DNA from: Comamonadaceae bacterium
GTDB lineage: Bacteria > Pseudomonadota > Gammaproteobacteria > Burkholderiales > Burkholderiaceae_C
Direction of reading: 5' to 3'
Length of the DNA stretch: 13,487 nt
Assembly: GCA_947460065.1 (NCBI GenBank)
Contig: CANHGF010000025.1
Location: 1-13,487, forward strand
Position 1 is the stretch's first letter, and each line of letters opens with the position of its first letter. This document shows positions 7,673 to 13,487 of the stretch, piece by piece. Under the pieces are notes generated by a model that saw only the letters and a program-made list of their open reading frames with translations, did no database searches and was not told the DNA's origin. Position numbers and translations under genes: made by a program.

Positions 7673-8251
7673 CAGCATGGTGCGGCGGGTATTGCTGAAG
7701 TGCGGCCGGCAGCGGCTGCTCCAGTCGGTGGCGCGCACCGACAGCCAGGGCGGGCAGCCCAGCACGTCCTCGCTGAGCAGGCCATAGCAGGCGTGCGAGA
7801 GGGGGCCCGCGTCCAGGTTGAGAAAGCGCTGTGCCAGGGTGCAGCCAGGTACCTGGGCCAGGCCTGGCATGTGTTCCTGGTCGTACCACTGGGAGATTTC
7901 TTCGAACCAGCCCGCGGCCGGATCGGTTTCCACCACATAGTGGTGCAGTGGCGCCTGGGCGCTGCTGTGGCCGGGCGCTTCAAACACTTGCTGCAGGCGG
8001 CTGATGTCGGTGTCGGCCGGTAGCCCCGCCATCAAGGCGGCAACGGTCTCCCGTTCCAGGGCCTGCGGCTCGGCCAAAGGCAAATACGCGTAGGCCCAGC
8101 GGCTTTCGCTGCTGTAGGCCAGCCGCGCAGGCTCTAGGCTCCAGGGCGCGGCCTGGCGCCAGCCCTCGATCATGGCCGGTAGTTCTGTGGCCTGCTGCGG
8201 CTCGCACTGCAGGCGCAGCAGCAGTTGGTGGATCAGTCTGGGTTCGGTCAT
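7655..8251 (-). CDS. Uncharacterised protein, possible dimeric alpha/beta-barrel fold, last gene of the catabolic operon
   Basis: The gene encodes 198 residues with no signal peptide or membrane segment. The C-terminal half contains WFEEISQWYDQEHMPGLAQV followed by PGCTLAQRF. A WYD-EH-P-L--VPG----RF pattern is typical of EthD-like and related dimeric alpha/beta-barrel proteins, which often act on small aromatic or quinone-like substrates or bind haem. The N-terminal half may be a second, weaker copy of the fold. I cannot name an activity. It starts three bases after the decarboxylase-like gene stop, so it is surely co-translated with it. Its 3' end contains three 11-nt repeats. Confidence 0.75.
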   Translation of the reverse strand: MTEPRLIHQLLLRLQCEPQQATELPAMIEGWRQAAPWSLEPARLAYSSESRWAYAYLPLAEPQALERETVAALMAGLPADTDISRLQQVFEAPGHSSAQAPLHHYVVETDPAAGWFEEISQWYDQEHMPGLAQVPGCTLAQRFLNLDAGPLSHACYGLLSEDVLGCPPWLSVRATDWSSRCRPHFSNTRRTMLRLMPG

Positions 8252-8254
8252 CGC

Positions 8255-8773
8255 TCAATGTCCGATCTGCAGTGCCTCGAGCAGGCGCGAAACCATGTTG
8301 TAGGCTGCCACCGTGGCGACGATGTCCAGCATGTTCTGGTCCGAGAACTGGGCGGCCACCGCCTGGTAGAGCGCATCGCTGACGGCAATGTCGCGCGTCA
8401 TCGCATCGGCCAGCGCCAGCACATCGCGCTCGGTGGCGCTCAGGTCAGCCTGCGGCCCGATGACAGCTTGCTTGAGCGCGGCCAGCGTGGCCTCGCTCAC
8501 ACCGGCGGCCAGGGCCAAAGGCGCGTGGGCCTCAAACTCATAAGGTGCCCGGTTGATCACCGCCACCCGCAGGATGATCAGCTCTTTCAAGCGCACGCTC
8601 AGCGAGCTGCGGTTGCGCACGGCCGAGAGCATCTGCTCCCAGCCGTGGGCCACGGCCGGGCTGTTGAGCAGCACCTGGTAGAGCGGCGAGATGCGACCAC
8701 GCTCGGCGCGTATGCGCGCTTCGATGTCGGCCAGTTCGGGCTGGGTGCCGGGGACGATGGCAGGCAGGCGCAT
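8255..8773 (-). CDS. Carboxymuconolactone decarboxylase-family (AhpD-like) protein
   Basis: The gene encodes 172 residues of all-alpha composition. The core GRISPLYQVLLNSPAVAHGW, then RNRSSLSVRLKELIILRVAV, then YEFEAHAPLALAAGVSEATL is the standard CMD-family layout (helices over about residues 25-110). The AhpD peroxidase CxxC pair is absent and the position reads NRAPYEFEAH, as in the carboxymuconolactone decarboxylase side of the family, so thiol peroxidase activity is unlikely. The substrate is unknown; the neighbouring lactonase-like hydrolase and dehydrogenase favour a catabolic step on a carboxylated ring or lactone. ATG at 8773 gives MRLPAIVPGTQPEL and lies four bases after the stop of the Bug gene. 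The frame is open further upstream, but there it is a shadow of that gene. Confidence 0.85.
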   Translation of the reverse strand: MRLPAIVPGTQPELADIEARIRAERGRISPLYQVLLNSPAVAHGWEQMLSAVRNRSSLSVRLKELIILRVAVINRAPYEFEAHAPLALAAGVSEATLAALKQAVIGPQADLSATERDVLALADAMTRDIAVSDALYQAVAAQFSDQNMLDIVATVAAYNMVSRLLEALQIGH

Positions 8774-8777
8774 GGTG

Positions 8778-9752
8778 TTAATCCGGTTTGATGTTCTTGG
8801 CCTTGACGATGCGCGCCCATTTTTCGCTGTCATTGCGCAGCAGTGTGGCGAGCTCGGCCGGTGTCGAGGGTGTCGGCTGCGCGCCTGAGTTGGACAGCTT
8901 GCTGCGCACCGCCTCATTGGCCAGGGCTGCGCGTACCGCGCGGTTGATGCGATCGACCTCAGCGGCCGGCACCGCCTTGGCGGTGAACAGGGCATACCAG
9001 TTGTCGGAGTCGACCCCTTTGACGCCCATCTCATCGAAGGTCCTGACCTCGGGCAGCAGCGGGTGGCGCCGGGGTGCGGCGATGCCTATGGCCTTGAGTT
9101 GGCCCGAGCGCACAAAGCCGATCAGCCCCGGGATGTCGCCAAAAAAACCGTCCACATGGCCGGCGATCACATCGTTGAGCGCAGGGGCTGCGCCTTTGTA
9201 GGGCACATGCAGCAAATTGATCTTGGCCGCGTCGTTGAGCTGCTCGGCCGCCAGGTGCGGCACACTGCCAGTGCCCGAAGAGGCCATGGTGATCGGCTTG
9301 TTGCCCGCCGCGCGGGCGGCGGCCACCAGATCGGCCCCGCTGTTCCAGGGCGCTTTGGCGTTGACCACCAGCACTTCCACGTTATTGACCACCAGCGAGA
9401 CCGGTGCCAGGTCGCGCTGCGGGTCATAGGCCAGCTTCTCATAAAGGGCCGGGTTGATCGCTACCGCGCCCACGCTGGTCAGCCACAAGGTGCTGCCGTC
9501 GGCCGGCGAGCGCATCAGCTGCTCAGCAGCTACCGCGCCGTTGCCGCCGGCTTTGTTGTCGACCAGTACCGGCTGCCCCAGCTCTTTGGACAGGGCGTCG
9601 GCCAAGGTGCGCGCCACAAAGTCCACCGGCCCGCCCGGCGGAAAAGCCACCAGGATGCGGGTGGTTTTGGCTTGCTGTGCCCAGCAGGCGCCAGCGGCCA
9701 GCAGGGTGAGCGCCAAGAGGGCTCGGCGCAGGGTCAATCGCGGGTTCATCAT
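8778..9752 (-). CDS. Bug-family (TctC-like) periplasmic solute-binding protein
   Basis: The gene encodes 324 residues. The signal peptide is RLTLRRALLALTLLAAGACWA, with likely cleavage between Ala25 and Gln26; a Cys at 23 is not in a convincing lipobox. The mature part has the Bug hallmarks: ILVAFPPGGPVDFVARTLAD, PVLVDNKAGGNGAVAAE, SVGAVAINPALYEKLAYDP, the LLHVPYKG segment, and GHVDGFFGDIPGLIGFVRSG. Bug proteins bind carboxylates, amides or small aromatics in the periplasm. No TctA/TctB transporter subunits are adjacent, as is common for this expanded family, so the membrane partner must be elsewhere. ATG at 9752 is preceded by AGGAG at good spacing, the strongest ribosome site in the operon, which fits a protein made in excess. 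The gap to the upstream SDR gene is 26 nt. Confidence 0.93.
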   Translation of the reverse strand: MMNPRLTLRRALLALTLLAAGACWAQQAKTTRILVAFPPGGPVDFVARTLADALSKELGQPVLVDNKAGGNGAVAAEQLMRSPADGSTLWLTSVGAVAINPALYEKLAYDPQRDLAPVSLVVNNVEVLVVNAKAPWNSGADLVAAARAAGNKPITMASSGTGSVPHLAAEQLNDAAKINLLHVPYKGAAPALNDVIAGHVDGFFGDIPGLIGFVRSGQLKAIGIAAPRRHPLLPEVRTFDEMGVKGVDSDNWYALFTAKAVPAAEVDRINRAVRAALANEAVRSKLSNSGAQPTPSTPAELATLLRNDSEKWARIVKAKNIKPD

Positions 9753-9778
9753 GCAGTCTCCTAAAAAGTAAGTGCTTG

Positions 9779-10579
9779 TCAGTCGCAGCGGGCCGACATG
9801 CCACCGTCGACCACGATTTCAGTGCCAGTCACAAAGCGCGATTCATCGCTGGCCAGAAACAGGGCCGCGTTGGCGGTGTCGCGGCCATCGCCCATAAAGG
9901 GCAGGGGGATACGGCTTTGGCGCTGCGCCAGCAGGGCCTGGACATCGCCGCCGGTGCGCTGGCCCGCCAGCCGGTATTCCACCATGGGCGTGTGCAGCTG
10001 CCCCGGCACCACGGTGTTGACCCGTATGCCCTGCTTGGCGTACTGGACTGCCAGCACCCGCGAAAACTGAATGATGGCCGCCTTGGTGGCCGCATAGCCA
10101 ATTTGCGCTGAGCCGGTCCAGCGTATGCCGGAGGTCGACGACAGGTTCACGATATTGCCCTGCCCGCGCGCCACCATGTGCGGCAGCACATGCTTGCAGG
10201 CCAGAAAAACGCTTTTGAGGTTGTGATCGATCTGCGTGTCCCAGACCTCTTCGCTCATCTCCACCGGACCGCCTTTGGCCGAACCGCCCACGTTGTTGAC
10301 CAAGATATCGATCCTGCCCAGGCGCTCGATGCACAGTCTCACCGTCGCTGCCAGAGCGGCGCTGTCGGTGACATCGCAAGTCAGGGCGATGAACTGGCCG
10401 CCGGCCGCTTTAATCAGCTCGGCTGTCTCCTGCATGCGTTGGGTGTCGCAGTCTATGCCCACCACCTGCGCGCCCTCTTCGGCAAAGCGCACCGCGATGG
10501 CCCGCCCATTGCCCCAGCCGGGACCGACTGAGCCGGCCCCCGTCACCAAGGCCACCTGTCCTTTGAGTCGTTGGTTCAT
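9779..10579 (-). CDS. SDR-family NAD(P)-dependent dehydrogenase
   Basis: The gene encodes 266 residues, a classical short-chain dehydrogenase. The cofactor loop is enlarged, TGAGSVGPGWGNGRA (residues 13-27), as in a known SDR subgroup with a GPGWGNG insertion. Other motifs are CDV (68-70), NNVGG (95-99; Val replaces the usual Ala of NNAG), SST around catalytic Ser148, YAATK with Tyr162 and Lys166, and the C-terminal FVTGTEIVVDGGMS. Asp43 at the end of the second strand (GIDCD) suggests NAD over NADP. It likely oxidises a hydroxyl or lactol to a ketone or lactone that the adjacent hydrolase could open (inference). ATG at 10579 lies three bases after the hydrolase stop, so the two are translationally linked. 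Confidence 0.92.
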   Translation of the reverse strand: MNQRLKGQVALVTGAGSVGPGWGNGRAIAVRFAEEGAQVVGIDCDTQRMQETAELIKAAGGQFIALTCDVTDSAALAATVRLCIERLGRIDILVNNVGGSAKGGPVEMSEEVWDTQIDHNLKSVFLACKHVLPHMVARGQGNIVNLSSTSGIRWTGSAQIGYAATKAAIIQFSRVLAVQYAKQGIRVNTVVPGQLHTPMVEYRLAGQRTGGDVQALLAQRQSRIPLPFMGDGRDTANAALFLASDESRFVTGTEIVVDGGMSARCD

Positions 10580-10582
10580 GTG

Positions 10583-11458
10583 TCAAAACCTATAAAAGCG
10601 TGCTGGGTTGTCCACCAGCAGGGCTTGGCGCTGCGCCGCCTCGGGCGCAATTTGCGCCAGCGCGTCGACCAGCTGACCATCATCCGGAATGTGCGTGTGA
10701 TTGGGGTGCGGCCAGTCGGTGCCCCAGACGCATCGGTCGGTAAATTCTTGAACCAAGAGGTGCGCCAGCGCCACCCCGTGGGCGTACGGGGCCTGTCCTT
10801 GCGGTGGGCGCGGGTCGATGCGGTCGATGCCGCTGACCTTCACATGCACCCGCTCGTCGCGCAGCAACTCGCACAGGGCCTGAAAATCCGGCGCATCCGC
10901 ACCAGCGGCGGCATCGACCCGGCCCATGTGGTCGATCATCACCGGCACCCGGCTGCGCCGGATCATGGGCGCCAGGCTGTGAACCAGGCTGCTTTCAAAG
11001 TGCAGCTGCAGATGCAAGCCCAAGGGCGCCAGGCGCTCGGTCAGTGCCAATACCTGCTCGGGTGTTGCACCGCCGCCCAGGTGCTTCATGAAGTTAAAGC
11101 GCACGCCACGAAAGCCGGCGGCAGCCAGGCGGGCCAGCTCCTGATCGGCCACATCGGCCGGCACCAGGGCCACGCCCAGGTAGCGGCCTTCGCCGGCAAC
11201 CAGGGTGTCTTCGACGGCGCTGTTGTCCCAGCCGTGCACCGCCGACTGCACCACCACGCAGCGTTCAATGCCCAGCAGTCGGTGCAACGCGAAGAGGCTC
11301 TCGCGCGGTGCATCGACGGGCGTGAAGTTGCGGCTGGCGGCATAGGCAAAGCGCTCGGCCGGGCCGAACACATGCACATGGGCGTCACAAGCCAGCGCGG
11401 GAAGTCGCAAGCTCGGCTGTGAGGGGTGCTCCAGATAAGTAAGGATGGGTTCGGACAT
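10583..11458 (-). CDS. Amidohydrolase, LigI / COG3618 lactonase type
   Basis: The gene encodes 291 residues, a TIM-barrel amidohydrolase of the 2-pyrone-4,6-dicarboxylate lactonase-like group. The start MSEPILTYL leads to CDAHVHVFGPAERFAYA (residues 24-40), with the HxH pair at His27 and His29. Further landmarks are RGVRFNFMKHLGG, the LQLHFES strand, IDHMGRVDA and WGTDWPHPNHT, where the Asp after WGT is the expected catalytic residue of the superfamily. Relatives hydrolyse lactones such as 2-pyrone-4,6-dicarboxylate, fuconolactone or galactarolactone; the substrate cannot be chosen from sequence. ATG at 11458 gives a normal-length protein, although the upstream bases (CCCCCC) offer no ribosome site, so an earlier start in the open frame up to 11545 is possible but looks less family-like. 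It is the first gene of the five-gene operon. Confidence 0.9.
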   Translation of the reverse strand: MSEPILTYLEHPSQPSLRLPALACDAHVHVFGPAERFAYAASRNFTPVDAPRESLFALHRLLGIERCVVVQSAVHGWDNSAVEDTLVAGEGRYLGVALVPADVADQELARLAAAGFRGVRFNFMKHLGGGATPEQVLALTERLAPLGLHLQLHFESSLVHSLAPMIRRSRVPVMIDHMGRVDAAAGADAPDFQALCELLRDERVHVKVSGIDRIDPRPPQGQAPYAHGVALAHLLVQEFTDRCVWGTDWPHPNHTHIPDDGQLVDALAQIAPEAAQRQALLVDNPARFYRF

Positions 11459-11530
11459 GGGGGGCGATGTTAGCTCTGCGGGCGCACCGCTGCGCTTGCG
11501 CGGTGATCGGTGGTCTGGGGGCGGGTAAGG

Positions 11531-11612
11531 CTGGGGGCTACGCACTCGCGGTGATGGGCTTGCCGCTGCGACTCCTGCGCAGGCCGCATCGCGCCGATGG
11601 CGGCGCTCCCAC
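11531..11612 (+). repeat. Degenerate REPIN-like doublet, copy A3
   Basis: The left arm CTGGGGGCTACGCACTCGCG continues GTGATG and matches the A1/A2 left arm at 21 of 26 positions by eye. The right arm GCCGCATCGCGCC with terminus GGCGCTCCCAC is well preserved. At 82 nt it is slightly shorter than the 89-nt copies. The left arm seems to be mutating away while the right arm is intact. Confidence 0.6.
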
Positions 11613-11656
11613 CCGAGCCATGCGCTTGCGACTCCTCTGGTTCAAGGGTGAACCTC

Positions 11657-11684
11657 GTAGGAACGCCGCCTCGGCGCGATGCGC
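11657..11684 (-). repeat. REP half-element
   Basis: GTAGGAACGCCGCCTCGGCG followed by CGATGCGCC is one base shorter than the half-element at 7600-7625 and otherwise nearly the same. It stands alone, with no facing partner. Confidence 0.62.
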
Positions 11685-11869
11685 CGGCTGATCATGCGCT
11701 GCCTTACCGCGGGGGCGCTTCTCCTTTTCCGAGCGAGGCTCGCCACCACTGGCCTTGTCGCCGGGCGGCGCTGGCCGTCAAGCTTCACCCCGGCGCTTAC
11801 GGATGGTTACAAAACGGTCGAGCAAGGCGGCAAGCTCCTCTTTATGCTTCGTGGCCCTAGGAGATATGC

Positions 11870-12622
11870 ATGAGTTCAAATCTGTTTTTCGAGCCGCAGC
11901 CGCGCCAGCACGGCGTGGCAGGGGTCGCTGGGCTTGAGCTGGCCCAATGGCTGGCGCACGAGCTGCGCAACCCCTTGGCCCCGATTGCAACAGCTGCTGA
12001 GCTGCTGATCAACCAGGCCGGTAACGAGCAGGCCCGCGAGTTGGGCTGCATCATCGAGCGCCATGCTCAGCATTTGCGCCGTCTGGTCGATGAATTGGTC
12101 GACGTTGCCAGCCGCGGCCGAACTTGGATGGATCCCCTCGATCCCACGGTGCGTTCGGGCCAGGTCGGCGCGGTTCAGCTGCCCTTGCTGTTTGATCCGG
12201 GCACTCAGCCCGGCACGGGGCTGGATGCGGACGCGGGCTCCAGCGCCTGCCTGCGCATCCTGGTGGTGGACGATAACGCCGATGCCGCCGCCTTGCTCGG
12301 TCAGTTTCTGCAGAGCCTGGGTCATGATGTGATGGTGGTCACCGACCCGCTGGCCGCGCCGGCGGTGGCACTGGCTTTTGGGCCGCAGGTGGGTTTGCTG
12401 GATATCGCCATGCCCGGCATGGACGGACTTGAGTTGGCGGGCCGCCTGCGCCAACTGCCTTTGGCGGCCGATCTGCATTTGGCGGCTGTGACCGCCTACA
12501 GCCTGCCCAGCGACCGCCAGGCAGCGGCGCGCGCAGGCTTTGAGCAGTATTTCGTCAAGCCACTGGATGTGGCTGGGCTGCAGGGCTGGCTGTCGCAGCT
12601 CGTGCAATGCGTTGATGCCTGA
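11870..12622 (+). CDS. HisKA-receiver protein lacking a histidine-kinase ATPase domain
   Basis: The gene encodes 250 residues. Residues 22-80 form a HisKA dimerisation/phosphoacceptor hairpin: H-box LAHELRNPLAPI with His30, then a second helix ELGCIIERHAQHLRRLVDEL. Residues 128-245 are a complete receiver domain: ILVVDDNADA with the acidic pair Asp134/Asp135, phosphoacceptor Asp178 in LLDIAMPGMDG, Thr208 in AVTAYS, and Lys230 in FVKPLD. In hybrid kinases of this type an ATP-binding HATPase_c domain of about 110-150 residues sits between these two. Here only about 45 residues of unstructured-looking linker remain, and no N, G1 or G2 boxes are visible. The frame is intact. ATG at 11870 has AGGAG six bases upstream, so it is well translated. 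It cannot autophosphorylate by the usual route and may be a phosphotransfer or sink protein for another kinase, or a decayed hybrid kinase. Confidence 0.85.
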   Translation: MSSNLFFEPQPRQHGVAGVAGLELAQWLAHELRNPLAPIATAAELLINQAGNEQARELGCIIERHAQHLRRLVDELVDVASRGRTWMDPLDPTVRSGQVGAVQLPLLFDPGTQPGTGLDADAGSSACLRILVVDDNADAAALLGQFLQSLGHDVMVVTDPLAAPAVALAFGPQVGLLDIAMPGMDGLELAGRLRQLPLAADLHLAAVTAYSLPSDRQAAARAGFEQYFVKPLDVAGLQGWLSQLVQCVDA

Positions 12623-12736
12623 ATAGGGCCGCACTGCCCTTGGGGTATTGCCCGGGGCTGTGGCGTCATCTGCGCGACCGTCAGCCGCGCTCGCTGGGAG
12701 TAGAACCGAGGACTCAAGTACCACCTCAGGGGACCC

Positions 12737-12781
12737 ATGACCGACTCGAATTTCAAACAAGCCAGGAACTGTCAGCCATGA
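12737..12781 (+). CDS. Possible 14-residue leader peptide overlapping the SDR start
   Basis: ATG at 12737 is preceded by AGGGGA with a short three-base gap, and opens a 14-codon frame encoding MTDSNFKQARNCQP. Its TGA (12779-12781) overlaps the SDR ATG (12778-12780) in the ATGA arrangement typical of translational coupling. It could be a coupling leader or chance. No attenuator structure is evident. Confidence 0.25.
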   Translation: MTDSNFKQARNCQP

Positions 12782-13487
12782 GCGGCCCGGTTTGGCTCAT
12801 CACCGGCTGCTCCAGCGGCTTTGGCCGCGCCCTGGCAGCGCGTGTGCTGGCCAGTGGCGCCAAGGTGGTGCTGACCGCCCGCGAGCCAGCGGTGCTGGCC
12901 GATTTGGTACAAACCGGCGGGCAGCGCTGCTTGGCCCTGGCCCTGGATGTGCGCGATCCCGAGCAATGCCGTGCGGTGGTAGAGCAGGCCGAGCAGCGTT
13001 TTGGGCGCATTGATGTGCTGGTGAATAACGCTGGCTACGGCTACCAGGCGACGGTGGAAGAGGCTGAGGATGCGCAGATCCGGGCAGTCTTTGAGACCAA
13101 TGTCTTCGGCGTTTTCAATGTCACCCGCGCGGTGGTGCCGGGCATGCGCCAGCGGCGCAGTGGCTGCATCTTGAGCATAGGCTCGGTCGCCGGTTTGGTG
13201 GGCTTTGCGGGCTCGGGTTATTACGCTTCCACCAAGCATGCGATCGAGGGCTGGAGCGATGCTCTGGCCGCCGAGCTCAAGCCCCTGGGGGTGCGCGTGG
13301 CCTGCATTGAGCCCGGGCCGTTTCGCACCGACTTTGCCGCTCGCTCTCTGCAGCAAACCCCGGTGCGCCTGCCCGATTACGCGGCCACGGCGGGGGTGCG
13401 CCTGGAGGCCACCCGGGCGCAAAGTGGGCGCCAGCCTGGCGATCCGGAGCGTGCCGCCGACATCATGTTCAAACTGGTCGAATTACC
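12778..13487 (+). CDS. SDR-family oxidoreductase, C-terminus beyond window (partial)
   Basis: The frame is open from ATG at 12778 to the window end, 236 complete codons. It is a classical SDR: TGCSSGFG cofactor motif (residues 9-16), LDVRD (56-60), NNAG (83-86), catalytic Ser136 in LSIGS, Tyr149 and Lys153 in YASTK, then CIEPGPFRTDF (177-187). The opening VWLITGCSSGFG and the late PGPFRTDF place it in the large group often annotated as oxidoreductase or short-chain dehydrogenase of unknown substrate. Arg35 after the second strand (LTAREP) would suit NADP. AGGA about ten bases upstream is a plausible ribosome site, and a short upstream frame ends on the start codon. The substrate is unknown. 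Confidence 0.9.
   Translation, partial: MSGPVWLITGCSSGFGRALAARVLASGAKVVLTAREPAVLADLVQTGGQRCLALALDVRDPEQCRAVVEQAEQRFGRIDVLVNNAGYGYQATVEEAEDAQIRAVFETNVFGVFNVTRAVVPGMRQRRSGCILSIGSVAGLVGFAGSGYYASTKHAIEGWSDALAAELKPLGVRVACIEPGPFRTDFAARSLQQTPVRLPDYAATAGVRLEATRAQSGRQPGDPERAADIMFKLVEL

Larger units (their letters stand above)
11459..11869. other. 411-nt gene-free divergent interval with degenerate repeats
   Basis: I find no convincing gene here; the short open frames are not supported. The first half holds one decayed REPIN-like doublet (11531-11612) and one half-element (11657-11684). The second half is unique sequence that ends in the ribosome site of the gene at 11870. Promoters for the leftward catabolic operon and the rightward two-component gene should lie here, but I cannot point to clear -35/-10 pairs. 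Confidence 0.6.

Noticed and set aside
10571..11422. 283-residue open frame on the plus strand
   Set aside because: Antisense to the amidohydrolase, which has the HxH and WGTDWPHP motifs; the plus-strand product has no recognisable domain.
11679..11873. Small open frame (64 codons) upstream of the HisKA-receiver gene
   Set aside because: It begins inside a degenerate REP half-element, has no ribosome site and no domain, and overlaps the next gene start.
11876..12760. 294-residue open frame on the minus strand
   Set aside because: Antisense to the HisKA-receiver gene, which has catalytic motifs and a strong ribosome site.

Overview
The window is GC-rich, tightly packed bacterial chromosome. 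Gene content points to a betaproteobacterium of the order Burkholderiales, most likely Comamonadaceae. The clues are a Bug-family periplasmic binding protein inside a catabolic operon, a membrane cytochrome-c urate hydroxylase (PuuD) beside xanthine dehydrogenase genes, an RhlE-type helicase and ApaH. This placement is inference from gene content; no rRNA, tRNA, phage or insertion-sequence gene is present.

Layout. (1) 1-2552 is purine catabolism: the last 43 codons of the xanthine dehydrogenase molybdenum subunit (+), then on the minus strand xdhC (cofactor insertion) followed by puuD (urate to 5-hydroxyisourate). A palindrome TGTATACA between xdhC and puuD is a candidate operator. (2) 2686-3444 (+) encodes a proline-rich lipoprotein with a TonB-C-like domain. 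(3) 3690-6064 (-) holds a DEAD-box RNA helicase and apaH. (4) 6089-7396 (+) encodes a CorC/HlyC-type membrane protein whose start lies only 24 nt from the divergent apaH start. (5) 7655-11458 (-) is a compact five-gene operon: LigI/COG3618-type amidohydrolase, SDR dehydrogenase, Bug solute-binding protein, carboxymuconolactone-decarboxylase-like protein, and an uncharacterised alpha/beta-barrel-like protein. It looks like a route for capturing, oxidising and ring-opening an unidentified organic acid or lactone. (6) 11870-12622 (+) encodes a two-component protein with a HisKA dimerisation/phosphoacceptor domain joined directly to a receiver domain, with no ATPase domain between them. (7) 12778-13487 (+) is an SDR that runs off the window.

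An asymmetric REP-doublet (REPIN-like) repeat family lies between genes. It occurs at all three convergent gene junctions (179-267, 3515-3603, 7402-7625) and, in decayed form, in the 411-nt divergent gap at 11459-11869. At 7402-7625 it forms a tandem array with an exact 99-nt period. No REP-associated transposase gene is in the window.

The best candidates for something undescribed are the ATPase-less HisKA-REC protein, the five-gene catabolic operon of unknown substrate, and the association of the REPIN family with convergent junctions.
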